A DNA stretch of 64,000 bases from an uncultured Fodinibius sp. (GCA_913056455.1 CAJXMJ010000002.1:496001-560000), one strand, 5' to 3'. Positions 33,795-43,380 are shown, counted from the stretch's first letter. Notes: a model not told the origin generated them from the sequence alone. Translations and numbers: made by a program.

Positions 33795-34286
33795 ATGGCA
33801 CTAACACAAATCAATAGTCAGATTATGGAGCAAGAGGTTAAAGAATTCTCACTTCGAGCAAAATCTAAGTGGGGGATGTTCTTTCTGTTTTCTCTGGTGG
33901 GCGGCCCCATGCTATATGCCGCATACCTGAATTATAATGTTGGGGAAATTCTTTTTTCTGCCCTCATGATCACCCTATTTCTGCTTTGGGCTGTAGTTAT
34001 TGTAATTGCAGTTGGATTTAAAATTAAATTAACAGACAGTTCTCTTCACCGGCAGGGATTGATTTCGCCAAACATAATTGACTTTAAAGATATAAAAGCC
34101 ATTCATTTTGGCTCCACATGGTCCAACTTTTATGTAGAGTCGGATGACAAAAAAATATTTTTCGGGAAAGATTTTGATGATCATGAAGACCTACTGCAAA
34201 GTATTGTTGATGAGGTTCGTGCAGTTAAAAGTCTTGAGGACGTAAAATTACTGGGTGATCCCGAAAATATTGAAGAGTTTGTATAA
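33795..34286 (+). CDS. Membrane protein with a PH-like domain, family unknown
   Basis: I start at ATG; an in-frame TTG one codon earlier is unlikely. Two membrane helices lie at about 27-45 and 53-77 as a hairpin. The rest (85-163) has the strand pattern of a small bacterial PH domain (FKIKLTDSSLHRQGLIS, IDFKDIKAIHFGS and KIFFGKDFDD). The acidic end suggests a cytosolic tail. This layout is common in uncharacterised Bacteroidota proteins. It converges on the S9 peptidase gene and the two share a terminator region. Confidence 0.72.
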   Translation: MALTQINSQIMEQEVKEFSLRAKSKWGMFFLFSLVGGPMLYAAYLNYNVGEILFSALMITLFLLWAVVIVIAVGFKIKLTDSSLHRQGLISPNIIDFKDIKAIHFGSTWSNFYVESDDKKIFFGKDFDDHEDLLQSIVDEVRAVKSLEDVKLLGDPENIEEFV

Positions 34287-34312
34287 AGCAGTTGAGAGAG
34301 GTCATTTACATA

Positions 34313-34342
34313 AGAAAATCCCCTCCTGCAAAGCAGAAGGGG
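34313..34342 (-). terminator. Terminator of the S9 peptidase gene
   Basis: On the minus strand CCCCTTCTGC and GCAGGAGGGG form a 10-bp stem with a 3-base loop followed by ATTTTCTT. It lies 28 bases after the stop codon. Confidence 0.85.
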
Positions 34343-34370
34343 ACATCCAGATTAGCTATCTTCCTTATAC

Positions 34371-36407
34371 TTAGTTTTCAACGGTCTTTTTTTCGACTTC
34401 AATTTCAACGTCAGGGCGCTCTTGCTGCTGTCCTTTCAGATATTGATTAAACCATCGCATCATACGCAGGTTATAATCATAACGTGCGGTTGCGTTTCGG
34501 TTCCCATGTCCTTCTCCCGGATACAGTACCAGGCGAACAGGGGTATTGGTGCGCGTTTTAATATGGCGATAAAGCTCATACGACTGACCCGGATCAACTC
34601 GCGTATCTTCTTTGCCGTGCATAATCAACAAGGGCGTTTCTGCTTGTCCTGCGTAGTAAATAGGACTTCGCTCCAGGTACTTCTGATAGTCTTCCCAAAT
34701 ACGCTGGCGGGTATGTACCAAATAGAGCTCTTCTGGAATATCACTGGTTCCCCATTTTGAAATATTATCACTGATGCCCACAAACATAACGCCTGCGGAA
34801 AAGCGATCGGTGTATTTTGTCGCCATCCATCCGGTAGCATATCCACCATAAGAGCCGCCGGTAACGCCTACTTTCTTATCATCTACCAGCCCTTCTTCTA
34901 TCAATTCATCAACACCCGCAACGATATCGTCAAACTCTGCTCCGGCCAGATCGCCCTGGCTACTCTTGGCAAATGTTTCTCCACGACCGGTACTTCCTCG
35001 ATAGTTGGGATAAAAAACGAAATATCCCTGAGCGGCACCAACCTGACCTGCATCAGAGTAGTTTGTCACCCAGCCATCATTGTAATGGGCTTCGGGCCCA
35101 CCGTGTACGGTTGTAATCAGTGGATATTGTTTCCCTTCCTCATAATCAACAGGATACACCAAAATACCCTGGCTTTCGGTGCCATCATCCGCTTTCCACG
35201 TAACTACTTTTTGTTCACCCAGTTTTTTCTTTTCTAACCAGGAGTTCGTATTCGTCACCCGTTTGACATCATTCCCCGACAGCTGATAGAGCTCTTGGGG
35301 ATGGGAAGCAGAACTTGCAGCAAAAACAGTGGCTCCGTTTGAAGCACGAGCAAAAGAGGAAAGGTTGGCATCGCCTTTTCCTACAATCGTATTCATACTT
35401 GATCCATCAGCATTTATACTGCCATATGTTGACCAGACGCCCTCACTGCTCAGATAGTGCAACTTATCATTTCCCGTCCATTTAAACTCTTCAAACATTC
35501 CCTTGTATTGCGGCTTTAACTGGGTAGGCTCGCCACCATCTGCGGAAACAACAAATAATCGCCCGGCTATTGTGTCATGAATATCGGCTCCTGCAATCAT
35601 TGCCAGTTTGCTTCCGTCCGGGCTCCAGTCAAACTGCCCTAACTTGCCTGCATGATCTACTTCAGCAAGTACCTTTTTGCCTTCGTGATCAACTACTTTT
35701 ACTTGCTGCTTCATGTAATAGTCATCAACCAAAGGGGTAGGGGCAACTGATATAGCTAACTTTTCTCCATTGGGGCTCCACCGCATCTGATAAACGGATC
35801 CTTTTACCTGTACCTGATGTGGCCCGTGGTCTGGCATGTCTACATTTGCAACATAGCCGCGTCGCTGTTTTAGATTTTCTTCATATACCTCCGGATGATA
35901 GGGCAGCGAAGAGCGCTCAAAGGTGATCGTATCTTGCGCCATAAAAGCAATATGACTTCCATCAGAGGCCCATTCGTAATCCCCAATAGCGGTTTCAAAA
36001 GAATAAATCTTCTGGGCTTCTCCGCCATTCATAGAAATTTCGTACAAGCTCGTCGTTTCATCTGATGAACGTTTTCCCAAAAACGTAATAGAATTATGGT
36101 TGGGACGAAAAGCAATATCGCTTACGCTCATCGTCGTCACATAAGGGATCGAATTACCTGTAGCCAGATCCGCAAGATACAAGTGATAGCTTGCCGGTTT
36201 ATTTTCCTTTTCCGGATCCGCTTGCTTCTGCAGGGTATAAATCGCCTTATCTTCAGATGGAGCAATCGCAATCTCATTCACCTGCTGCATTTTAGCAACA
36301 TCTTTTGGGGTTAATCCCTGATCTGACTGTGCCGCCAATGGCTGAACGGCCACAAAACAGATCATTAACATAAATAACGTAAGTTTTTGTAGTGATGATG
36401 GTATCAT
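34371..36407 (-). CDS. S9-family prolyl oligopeptidase-like peptidase
   Basis: Secreted alpha/beta-hydrolase peptidase with a signal peptide cut after PLAAQ. Residues about 30-400 are a WD40-like beta-propeller. The C-terminal catalytic domain has Ser519 (GGSYGG), Asp601 (GKEDTRVD) and His634 (GEGHGN). At 678 residues this is a typical acylaminoacyl-peptidase/dipeptidyl-peptidase architecture, acting on short peptides in the periplasm or outside. It is a single gene with a strong terminator. Confidence 0.94.
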   Translation of the reverse strand: MIPSSLQKLTLFMLMICFVAVQPLAAQSDQGLTPKDVAKMQQVNEIAIAPSEDKAIYTLQKQADPEKENKPASYHLYLADLATGNSIPYVTTMSVSDIAFRPNHNSITFLGKRSSDETTSLYEISMNGGEAQKIYSFETAIGDYEWASDGSHIAFMAQDTITFERSSLPYHPEVYEENLKQRRGYVANVDMPDHGPHQVQVKGSVYQMRWSPNGEKLAISVAPTPLVDDYYMKQQVKVVDHEGKKVLAEVDHAGKLGQFDWSPDGSKLAMIAGADIHDTIAGRLFVVSADGGEPTQLKPQYKGMFEEFKWTGNDKLHYLSSEGVWSTYGSINADGSSMNTIVGKGDANLSSFARASNGATVFAASSASHPQELYQLSGNDVKRVTNTNSWLEKKKLGEQKVVTWKADDGTESQGILVYPVDYEEGKQYPLITTVHGGPEAHYNDGWVTNYSDAGQVGAAQGYFVFYPNYRGSTGRGETFAKSSQGDLAGAEFDDIVAGVDELIEEGLVDDKKVGVTGGSYGGYATGWMATKYTDRFSAGVMFVGISDNISKWGTSDIPEELYLVHTRQRIWEDYQKYLERSPIYYAGQAETPLLIMHGKEDTRVDPGQSYELYRHIKTRTNTPVRLVLYPGEGHGNRNATARYDYNLRMMRWFNQYLKGQQQERPDVEIEVEKKTVEN

Positions 36408-36532
36408 ACTTATTCTCCGACTTTATTGATTATTTTGAGGATATCATATACTCATTAGATCACCCTTCTATAACATAGAAACAGCGATTCATTGTTTCTT
36501 TAGTACTTAATAAACTGTTTTTCGATGCTATT

Positions 36533-38368
36533 TTATTCTTCTACGTCACGCTCGATATCAAAAACTAACGAGAAACGGCTGCCAAAGTCCCCGGAATTCA
36601 CCTCCAGCTGACCATTTAGCTGAGTCGTTAAGGTATTAATAATTGTCATTCCGAGCGAAGATTGTTGATCAATATTAAAATCTTCCGGTAATCCAATACC
36701 GTTATCGGTTACATTCAATTTTATTTGTCCCTCGTTTTCTTCAATTGATATGTTAATCTCGCCTTCCTCTTTATTTTCAAACGCATGCTTGTAGCAGTTT
36801 GTAATCATTTCGTTAAGCAGTAACCCACAGGGAATAGCCTGACCAACCGTTAACCGTATCGGCTCCATGTCCGTATGTACACGAATATCCTTCTCAAAAT
36901 CGGTCATCGAATCTTCAACCATATTCAGTAGATCGTCTATGTATTTATCGATGGCAATTTCCGAAAATGTCTCCGAGCTGTAAAGCTTTTCGTGCACCAT
37001 TGCTATCGACTGAATGCGCGACTGGCTTTCCTTTAATTTTGCCAACAGGCTTTCATCATTGGTGTTAAATACCTGCATCTGTAATAACCCGGAGATAATT
37101 GCTAAATTGTTTTTTACCCGGTGATGAACCTCCGCCAGCAGTGTTTCTTTCTCTTTCAGAGATTTTCGTATCGTCTGCTCATTTCTTTTATGGTCTGTAT
37201 TATCACGCACATAAGCAATAAGACGTTTTTGTCCTCCCATTTCATAAAATGCCGTGTGAATTTCAGTGGGGAACTTGGTACCATCCTTCTTTTTGTAAAT
37301 TCGCTCCCAGGCATCATCACCTGTTGTACTTATATTCCCGAATGTTTTTGGCTGTTTACTATGATATTCCTCAGGGGTCAGGTCCAGCACATGCATTCCA
37401 ATTAGCTCTTCTCGGGAGTATCCAAACAATTCACATGCCCGCTTGTTACATCGCAAAATGGTACCATCAACATGGACTTCGAATATAGCGTCAAAAGACA
37501 GCTCAGTAAAAGTACGGTGTCGCTTCTCGCTTTCTTCGAGTTTCTTCTCAGCTCTTTTTCGCTGCGTAATATCTCGATTAATTCCTACCCAATACTCGTA
37601 CTTCCCGTCATCAGTGGGAAAGGGGGCCATATCCAACTCAACCCAATACGGGCTACCATCCTTCTTGTAGTTTATAAACTCCTCCCGTAGTGATTGGCCC
37701 TTTTTAATCTTTTGATTGATCCGGTCCAATGCCTCTTCTGAGGTTTCGGGTCCGTGCAAGAAAGTAGGCGTTCTATTAATAATTTCTTCTGATTGATAAC
37801 CGGTAAACTGCTCGAATGATTTATTAACAAATACAATTCTTGAGTTCAACGGCTCATCTTGGGGAGCTTTGGTGATTATCACCATGTCATTTAAATTATC
37901 CAGCGCCAACTGCTGTAGCTTTTCCCGCTCTCTCACATTTAGCTGTTGTACCTCTCTGTCTTGATTTACTTTTACAAGCATACCAACGAACTTCTCGCTA
38001 TTCTCATCGGCAACCAGTTCCACCTCGTCGCGTAGCCAAATATAGTACCCGAACTTATGTTTGAACCGGTATTCTATCGTTTGGGGACACCCCATCTCAA
38101 GATTCCCCAAGAATGAGGTTACTGTCTTCCGATCTTCCGGATGTAATCGGCTTAGCCAGCTAAAATCATCGGCTGTTATTTCTGGTTGGGAATACCCCAC
38201 AAGGCGGCTAATATTAGAACTGATATCGACATAGGAAAATCGATCATCTCGCTCTCGATGATAACATGCGATCGAACTTTTTCTGAGCAGTTTACCAAGT
38301 CGAAAATTGACCTCACTGCTGTCATGCTCTCTGTATCCCATTAATCCCAGAGGTCTATTCACATTCAT
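36533..38368 (-). CDS. Multi-PAS histidine kinase of the HisKA_2 type
   Basis: Cytosolic sensor kinase of 611 residues with no membrane segment. Three PAS domains cover roughly 30-140 (with the PAS-associated YRFKHKFGYYIWL), 145-270 and 275-400. The HisKA_2 dimerisation motif EVHHRVKNNLAII places the phosphorylated residue at His415 or His416. The HATPase domain has LNEMITNCYKHAF and DNGIGLP. Kinases of this class often signal to PAS-linked or stand-alone receivers, but no response regulator is adjacent. Confidence 0.92.
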   Translation of the reverse strand: MNVNRPLGLMGYREHDSSEVNFRLGKLLRKSSIACYHRERDDRFSYVDISSNISRLVGYSQPEITADDFSWLSRLHPEDRKTVTSFLGNLEMGCPQTIEYRFKHKFGYYIWLRDEVELVADENSEKFVGMLVKVNQDREVQQLNVREREKLQQLALDNLNDMVIITKAPQDEPLNSRIVFVNKSFEQFTGYQSEEIINRTPTFLHGPETSEEALDRINQKIKKGQSLREEFINYKKDGSPYWVELDMAPFPTDDGKYEYWVGINRDITQRKRAEKKLEESEKRHRTFTELSFDAIFEVHVDGTILRCNKRACELFGYSREELIGMHVLDLTPEEYHSKQPKTFGNISTTGDDAWERIYKKKDGTKFPTEIHTAFYEMGGQKRLIAYVRDNTDHKRNEQTIRKSLKEKETLLAEVHHRVKNNLAIISGLLQMQVFNTNDESLLAKLKESQSRIQSIAMVHEKLYSSETFSEIAIDKYIDDLLNMVEDSMTDFEKDIRVHTDMEPIRLTVGQAIPCGLLLNEMITNCYKHAFENKEEGEINISIEENEGQIKLNVTDNGIGLPEDFNIDQQSSLGMTIINTLTTQLNGQLEVNSGDFGSRFSLVFDIERDVEE

Positions 38369-38513
38369 TAGCCAATATTCTTAAAATAAAAAAACTAATG
38401 CAGAAAAGCGGGGGATGATAATATCACTTAATCAGTTTTGGTATTGCTTTTGATGATCCCCAAAATATCAATACCATATATCTCATAGCTAACACACTAC
38501 GAATTCATTTGAT

Positions 38514-39245
38514 ATGGCAAATATCAAGATAAATATGTGGTCCGGACCTCGTAATATTTCCACGGCCATCATGTACTCTTTTGCTCAACGCAGCGACACC
38601 CAAGTGGTTGATGAGCCCTTTTATGCCCATTACCTGCTACAAAGTGGTGCCGAACATCCCGGACGCCTAAAAGTACTCGAAAGTCAGCCCAAAGACCCTT
38701 CTATAGTGATGAAAATCCTGATGGAAACGGGCACAAATTCTGATGTGCTTTTTATCAAAAATATGGCCCACCACATGATCGAAATGGATGACATCCTGGA
38801 GCAGCTTTTTGAAGAGTTTATCCCTGTATTTTTGATTCGCAACCCAGCAGACATGTTACTTTCGCTTGACAAATCGCTGCCCGACCCAACGCTACGCGAT
38901 ACCGGATACCAGCACCTGCTTGATCTATTTGAAACAGCCGAAAACGGCAGTTTCCCTCTCATTGTTCTCGATTCAAAAGAATTGTTAGAAGATCCGGAAT
39001 TTGTATTGTCAGCACTGTGCGAAAAACTGGGCATCCCGTTTGATGAAGCTATGCTTTCATGGCAGCCGGGTCCTATTCCCGAAGATGGAATATGGGCAGA
39101 ATACTGGTATGACAATGTCCACCAGTCAACAGGATTTAACCCCTATACTCCTAATAACGAGAGTCTTCCTGATCGCCTAGACCCCCTTTACGAACAGTGC
39201 AAGTCGATTTACGACCGATTGTTTGCACATGCAATTAAAAAATAA
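38514..39245 (+). CDS. Sulfotransferase-like P-loop protein
   Basis: The N-terminus MWSGPRNISTAIMYSFAQR is the P-loop-like PAPS-binding segment of a bacterial sulfotransferase subfamily. VFLIRNPADMLLSL is the second, 3'-phosphate-binding region. The 243-residue single domain is soluble and has no signal peptide. The aminotransferase gene starts 30 bases later on the same strand, so they are co-transcribed. Whether it transfers sulfate is unproven, because catalytic residues vary in this subfamily. Confidence 0.85.
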   Translation: MANIKINMWSGPRNISTAIMYSFAQRSDTQVVDEPFYAHYLLQSGAEHPGRLKVLESQPKDPSIVMKILMETGTNSDVLFIKNMAHHMIEMDDILEQLFEEFIPVFLIRNPADMLLSLDKSLPDPTLRDTGYQHLLDLFETAENGSFPLIVLDSKELLEDPEFVLSALCEKLGIPFDEAMLSWQPGPIPEDGIWAEYWYDNVHQSTGFNPYTPNNESLPDRLDPLYEQCKSIYDRLFAHAIKK

Positions 39246-39275
39246 TACTAACTAACAATTATTCAGTATTGAACT

Positions 39276-40190
39276 ATGGATACACATCCCACTATCCCAG
39301 ACCCTCGTAATAAAGATATAAAAGTTTGGATTGACGGTGAGCTATATGATCGTGAAAAAGCCAACATTTCAGTCTTCGACAGCTTAGTGCAAGGCGGTGA
39401 TGGCGTCTGGGAAGGTCTGCGCGTTTACGACGGAAAGATATTTGCGCTCGACGAGCATCTCGAACGGTTACAAAATTCGGCCCACGCCATGGCTTTTGAT
39501 AAAGTTCCGTCGAATAAGAAAATAAAAGAAGCTATTTTTGCTACCCTTAAAGCCAACGGCATGCGCGCCGACACACATATTCGACTGACACTTTCGCGCG
39601 GCAAGAAAGTAACCTCCTACATGGATCCCCAAGTTAATCAATACGGGCCAACGCTTATTGTGTTGGCGGAATGGAAACCTCCTATACACAAAGATAAAGA
39701 AGGGCTTCAATTAGTGACCTCTTCAATACGTCGCAACCCTCCGCAGTGTATTGATTCAAAGATTCATCACAATAACCTTATCAACAATATTCTCGCAAAA
39801 ATTGAAGCCAATGTGGCCGATGCCGATGGTGCTGTCATGATGGATATTGAGGGTTATGTATCTGAAGTAAATGCAACAAATATCTTCTTTGTCAACAACG
39901 GGAAAGTGCTGACGCCTTTTGCGGACAGCTGCCTCCCGGGCATTACACGCAGTATCGTCATTGATCTCTGTAAAGAAAATGACATCCCAGTAGCAGAAAA
40001 ACGAATTAGCATGGCTGAAATGTATTCTGCCGACGAGTGTTTCACAACCGGCACTATGGGTGAACTCGTTCCTGCAATCGAAATAGATCAGCGGAAGATC
40101 GGTGACGGAACTAAAGGACCTGTTACAGATCAGCTGCAAAAGCTACACCGGCAGCGAGCTCAAAAAACCGGCGAACCGCTTCCTTTTTAA
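39276..40190 (+). CDS. Class IV PLP aminotransferase (branched-chain/D-amino-acid type)
   Basis: Fold-type IV aminotransferase. PLP lysine is K162 in CIDSKIHHNNLIN, and E197 in MDIEGYVSEVNATNIF contacts the cofactor. VWIDGELYDREKANISVFDS at the start and TRSIVIDLCKEN later are family blocks. It could act on branched-chain or D-amino acids. The gene is second in a probable four-gene operon after the sulfotransferase, and the next gene starts 20 bases later. Substrate cannot be fixed from sequence. Confidence 0.92.
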   Translation: MDTHPTIPDPRNKDIKVWIDGELYDREKANISVFDSLVQGGDGVWEGLRVYDGKIFALDEHLERLQNSAHAMAFDKVPSNKKIKEAIFATLKANGMRADTHIRLTLSRGKKVTSYMDPQVNQYGPTLIVLAEWKPPIHKDKEGLQLVTSSIRRNPPQCIDSKIHHNNLINNILAKIEANVADADGAVMMDIEGYVSEVNATNIFFVNNGKVLTPFADSCLPGITRSIVIDLCKENDIPVAEKRISMAEMYSADECFTTGTMGELVPAIEIDQRKIGDGTKGPVTDQLQKLHRQRAQKTGEPLPF

Positions 40191-40210
40191 CAGAAAATAT
40201 CGGCAACACA

Positions 40211-40837
40211 TTGGCAGTATCTCCCAACATATCTTTTGATAACGTAACGTTTAACTTCGAAAAGGAACAGATTGTAACGAACTTCTCATTTGAAGCAAAG
40301 CCCGGACAGCATACCCTTTTAAAAGGAGAATCCGGATCAGGTAAGAGCACACTTTTAAAGCTACTTTTGGGATTTCATAACCCCAAGGATGGTTCCATTT
40401 CAATAAATTACAAAAGCTACAATGCTCGAGAAGTCCGAAAACAAACGGCCTGGCTGCCACAAGATTTAAACTTAGGGTCCGGTACAGTTGAAGAGGTTAT
40501 GGTTAAACCATTCGAATTTGCAGCCAACCAACCCTCCCGAAATGAACGCGCTCTGCAAAATCGGAATAAAACCTTAAAAGCATTAGGGCTAGCCCCGGAT
40601 ATCCTTGACAAACAGTTTCGTGACCTTTCCACGGGACAGCGTCAGCGCGTTGGGTTAGCAATTTGCCACCTACTCGACAAGCCGCTCCTCCTGCTGGATG
40701 AGCCGACCTCTGCCCTGGATGAAGCATCAAAACAAAAAGCGGCAGAACTGCTGCTCAACAACAAGCGCACCGTAATTTCGACTTCTCACGATCCGTTCTG
40801 GGTAGCCAAAGCTGATAATATAATAGAACTCTCATAA
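40211..40837 (+). CDS. fetA: ABC transporter ATPase, FetA-like
   Basis: ATP-binding subunit with Walker A GESGSGKST (39-47), signature LSTGQRQRVGLA and Walker B LLLLDEPT. The only usable start is TTG, since no ATG precedes Walker A. It overlaps the following permease gene by one base (TAATG). FetA-FetB pairs are known as putative iron exporters in Escherichia coli. I assign the pair from the neighbour and from length (208 residues) rather than from unique ATPase residues. Confidence 0.88.
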   Translation: MAVSPNISFDNVTFNFEKEQIVTNFSFEAKPGQHTLLKGESGSGKSTLLKLLLGFHNPKDGSISINYKSYNAREVRKQTAWLPQDLNLGSGTVEEVMVKPFEFAANQPSRNERALQNRNKTLKALGLAPDILDKQFRDLSTGQRQRVGLAICHLLDKPLLLLDEPTSALDEASKQKAAELLLNNKRTVISTSHDPFWVAKADNIIELS

Positions 40838-41628
40838 TGGAAATTATTGATATCACCTGGACGCAACTCGGAATTGGCTTCATAATCATGGTGGTGCCGG
40901 CCTATATTTTGTGGAAGTACCGAACCGGACTAAACAGGAAACTATTAACCGCTTCGATTCGGATGGTGCTTCAGTTACTCTTTGTTGGTTACTACCTGCA
41001 GTATCTGTTTGAATATGACAATCCCTGGATTAATGCCGCATGGATTTTTGTAATGGTGGCTGTTGCCGATTTTGCCACTATTGATCGAAGCGACCTAAAA
41101 CGCAAATGGTCAGTAATTTTACCCGTCTTCGGAGCCACCTTTTTTGGAATTATTATTATAGATCTGTTTTTCCTGGAAATTGTAATACAGCTTCCAAAGC
41201 TACTGGCCGCACAATACACCATACCCATAACAGGGATGGTGTTGGGCAACTGCTTGAGGAGCAATGTTATCGGGATCAATGCCTTTTACTACAGCTTAAA
41301 TGAACATCAGGAGCGATACCAGTTTTACCTTGCCTGTGGAGCGACACGATCCGAGGCAGTACATTCATTTTTCAGTAAAGCACTACAAAAATCAGCCAAT
41401 CCCACCCTGGCATCCATGGCTACCATCGGACTCGTTTCTTTGCCCGGGATGATGACGGGTCAAATTTTAAGCGGCAGCTCACCGCTTATTGCCATCAAGT
41501 ATCAAATTATGATTATGGTAGCCATCTTCTCTGGAACCATACTATCGGTGTATTTAGGGATTGTTTTCACCAATAAATTTGTTTTTAACAATACTGATAT
41601 GCTGGATGAGACCATCTTAAAGAATTAA
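40837..41628 (+). CDS. fetB: Putative iron-export ABC permease, FetB-like
   Basis: 263-residue permease with six or seven membrane helices. The cytosolic segment YQFYLACGATRSEAVHSFF and SLPGMMTGQILSGSSPLIAIKYQ are hallmarks of the UPF0014/FetB family, and GMVLGNCLRSN is conserved too. It begins inside the stop of the ATPase gene, so translation is coupled. Efflux of iron is the family's proposed role. It is the last gene of the operon, and the next 100 bases hold only an AT-rich spacer before an unrelated lipoprotein gene. Confidence 0.92.
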   Translation: MEIIDITWTQLGIGFIIMVVPAYILWKYRTGLNRKLLTASIRMVLQLLFVGYYLQYLFEYDNPWINAAWIFVMVAVADFATIDRSDLKRKWSVILPVFGATFFGIIIIDLFFLEIVIQLPKLLAAQYTIPITGMVLGNCLRSNVIGINAFYYSLNEHQERYQFYLACGATRSEAVHSFFSKALQKSANPTLASMATIGLVSLPGMMTGQILSGSSPLIAIKYQIMIMVAIFSGTILSVYLGIVFTNKFVFNNTDMLDETILKN

Positions 41629-41728
41629 TACGTTTTATAACTGCCAACAATCGTTCTGTCACAATTTTTTTAAAACAAGCCCCGAGTTTTATAGGTTGAT
41701 TTACAAAACCTAAAAAGATCCTAAGATC

Positions 41729-42136
41729 ATGAAGTTTTCAAAACCACTTGTCGTACTTCTTGCTGCGGGATTACTTGTTTCGATTCTGGGCTGTTCCACT
41801 TCTGGAACTACAAATAAGGAGACCTCCCAGAAGACTACACCGGAAAGTAACTGGACCCTAAAAGATCATATTCGCAGAACAGCCAAAGCATTCATCACCG
41901 GTAGTCCGGGTAGCGAGCGGGTAATCATCCGCGGGGTAAGTACCACCAACAGTCCCACAAGCCAGCCGTTATTTATCATTGATGGACAAAAAGCTGGTCG
42001 AAACTTTGCCAATGTGAACGAGATGCTATATCCCGGAGAGATAAATTATATTGAAGTTCTCCCTCCCGGCAGAGCAGCACGATATGGTATGGAGGGACAT
42101 TTCGGTGTTATCCGTATCTTTACAAAAAATCAGTAA
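41729..42136 (+). CDS. Lipoprotein with a stand-alone TonB-receptor plug domain (copy A)
   Basis: Lipobox LGC at Cys22. After a 20-residue linker the protein holds only a plug-like fold: VIIRGVSTTNSPTSQPLFII, DGQKAGRNFANVN and IEVLPPGRAARYGMEGHFGV, ending IRIFTKN. This is the segment that normally precedes a 22-strand barrel, but no barrel follows and the protein stops at 135 residues. The next gene is a diverged copy. Such a plug may cap or regulate a separate outer-membrane channel; that is inference. Confidence 0.8.
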   Translation: MKFSKPLVVLLAAGLLVSILGCSTSGTTNKETSQKTTPESNWTLKDHIRRTAKAFITGSPGSERVIIRGVSTTNSPTSQPLFIIDGQKAGRNFANVNEMLYPGEINYIEVLPPGRAARYGMEGHFGVIRIFTKNQ

Positions 42137-42170
42137 GAATAGTGGTAAGTCATTATTTTTTATTTACTTA

Positions 42171-42215
42171 ATTAACAATAAATACCTATACTGCTAAGTA
42201 CCTAATATTGTTAAT
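42171..42215. repeat. 10-bp inverted repeat between the two plug-lipoprotein genes
   Basis: ATTAACAATA and TATTGTTAAT are perfect complements separated by 25 bases, ending about 14 bases before the ATG of copy B. No T tract follows, so an operator or leader structure is likelier than a terminator. Confidence 0.4.
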
Positions 42216-42229
42216 CAAATCCCACCGTT

Positions 42230-42649
42230 ATGAAACGATTAAACTTAGGTATATCGATAGGATTATGTGTGCTACTGCTTGGGTCATTAGGGTGTGCTAC
42301 TACCAGCCAACAATCTAACCAAGCCCAGACTAGCGAATATACCAGCTACTGGACCCTTGAAGACTTTCTTCGCCGCGCCAGCGGAGTACAGCTCAATGGC
42401 AGTGGCAACGACATCCAAGTCATTATACGAGGCCAAAAATCCATTAGTAATCCGTTTGCACAGCCGTTATTTGTAGTGGATGGCCAAAAAGCAGGACGAA
42501 GTTATGCTCGCGTTTCGAGCATGTTCTCCCGAGGAGAAATCAACTCTGTTAAAGTACTTCCCCCTGGTGCGTCTGCTCAATACGGCATGCAAGGACATTA
42601 TGGAGTAATTGAAATAGAGACCGAATTTGCAAGAAATCGGAATTCCTAA
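42230..42649 (+). CDS. Lipoprotein with a stand-alone TonB-receptor plug domain (copy B)
   Basis: Second member of the tandem pair. The lipobox (LGC, Cys22) sits at the same residue as in copy A. Shared blocks are SYWTLEDFLRRASGV, VIIRGQKSI, QPLFVVDGQKAGR, VKVLPPGASAQYGMQGHYGV and IEIETE. The LEDFLRRASGVQL segment resembles the start of SusC-like plug domains. It has no barrel. The 94-base gap contains an inverted repeat, so the two may be expressed separately. Confidence 0.8.
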   Translation: MKRLNLGISIGLCVLLLGSLGCATTSQQSNQAQTSEYTSYWTLEDFLRRASGVQLNGSGNDIQVIIRGQKSISNPFAQPLFVVDGQKAGRSYARVSSMFSRGEINSVKVLPPGASAQYGMQGHYGVIEIETEFARNRNS

Positions 42650-42691
42650 TTCGAGGCCGCTTAGAACTATATAAGGATTAGGTCCACTAAG

Positions 42692-43267
42692 TTAATTGCC
42701 CGTTGGAGCTACAGAACGTTCCTGAAGTGCGCGACCTACGCTCAAAAATGAAATTCCTTGTTGCTGCGAAGTGCTGATATTCACTGCTTCAATAACAGGC
42801 GGATAGATAGGACTTTGCGAATGCCACCGTACAAGAAAGTTAGCTCCGACACCGCCTCGCAAATCGGTTTCTTCGATCACATACGATGTTGATGCCAGTG
42901 GTCGAATTTGCTCCGTTGAATCCACATACTGTTGAACCAAATTTCCTTTTGAATCATAATAGGCAACTTCAGTAATAGTAAAAGGGCGGTAGGGATCTGC
43001 ATTGCGAATACTAAGTGTAGTCGTCAGGTTAAATGTTTTCTGACGATTTTGCTGATAGATGTGTGAGTAAACGGGTACATACACCAGTTGTCCCATACTA
43101 CTTTTCTTTCGATCAAAATCAGCAGGTTCCTGCTGTAATATAGTACCACTTGAGCTTTTCTGCTCTATGACCTTATCTGATTGCTCCCTGTCAGAAGGTG
43201 GCTCCTGTTCCGAAGTACATCCTCCCAACAAAATCCCCAACAAAAGAGTTAGTATAATACGCTGCAT
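42692..43267 (-). CDS. DUF3124-family lipoprotein
   Basis: Lipobox LGGC at Cys16. The mature part has the DUF3124 pattern: LVYVPVYSHIYQ, FNLTTTLSIRNADPYRPFTI, VAYYDSKGNLVQQY, TSYVIEETD and GANFLVRW. The family appears in periplasmic lipoproteins of unknown function in many Bacteroidota. It is transcribed towards the plug-lipoprotein genes and away from the two-component system. No partner can be inferred. Confidence 0.85.
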   Translation of the reverse strand: MQRIILTLLLGILLGGCTSEQEPPSDREQSDKVIEQKSSSGTILQQEPADFDRKKSSMGQLVYVPVYSHIYQQNRQKTFNLTTTLSIRNADPYRPFTITEVAYYDSKGNLVQQYVDSTEQIRPLASTSYVIEETDLRGGVGANFLVRWHSQSPIYPPVIEAVNISTSQQQGISFLSVGRALQERSVAPTGN

Positions 43268-43380
43268 AAATAATTAAGTAAGATAGTTGGTCGGCTTTAT
43301 TTTGTAATCAAAATATAACCATTGCTTTTCAAAGTACTAATCTGAACCATATAAAAGTAATAATATTCCAAGCTTCAGTT

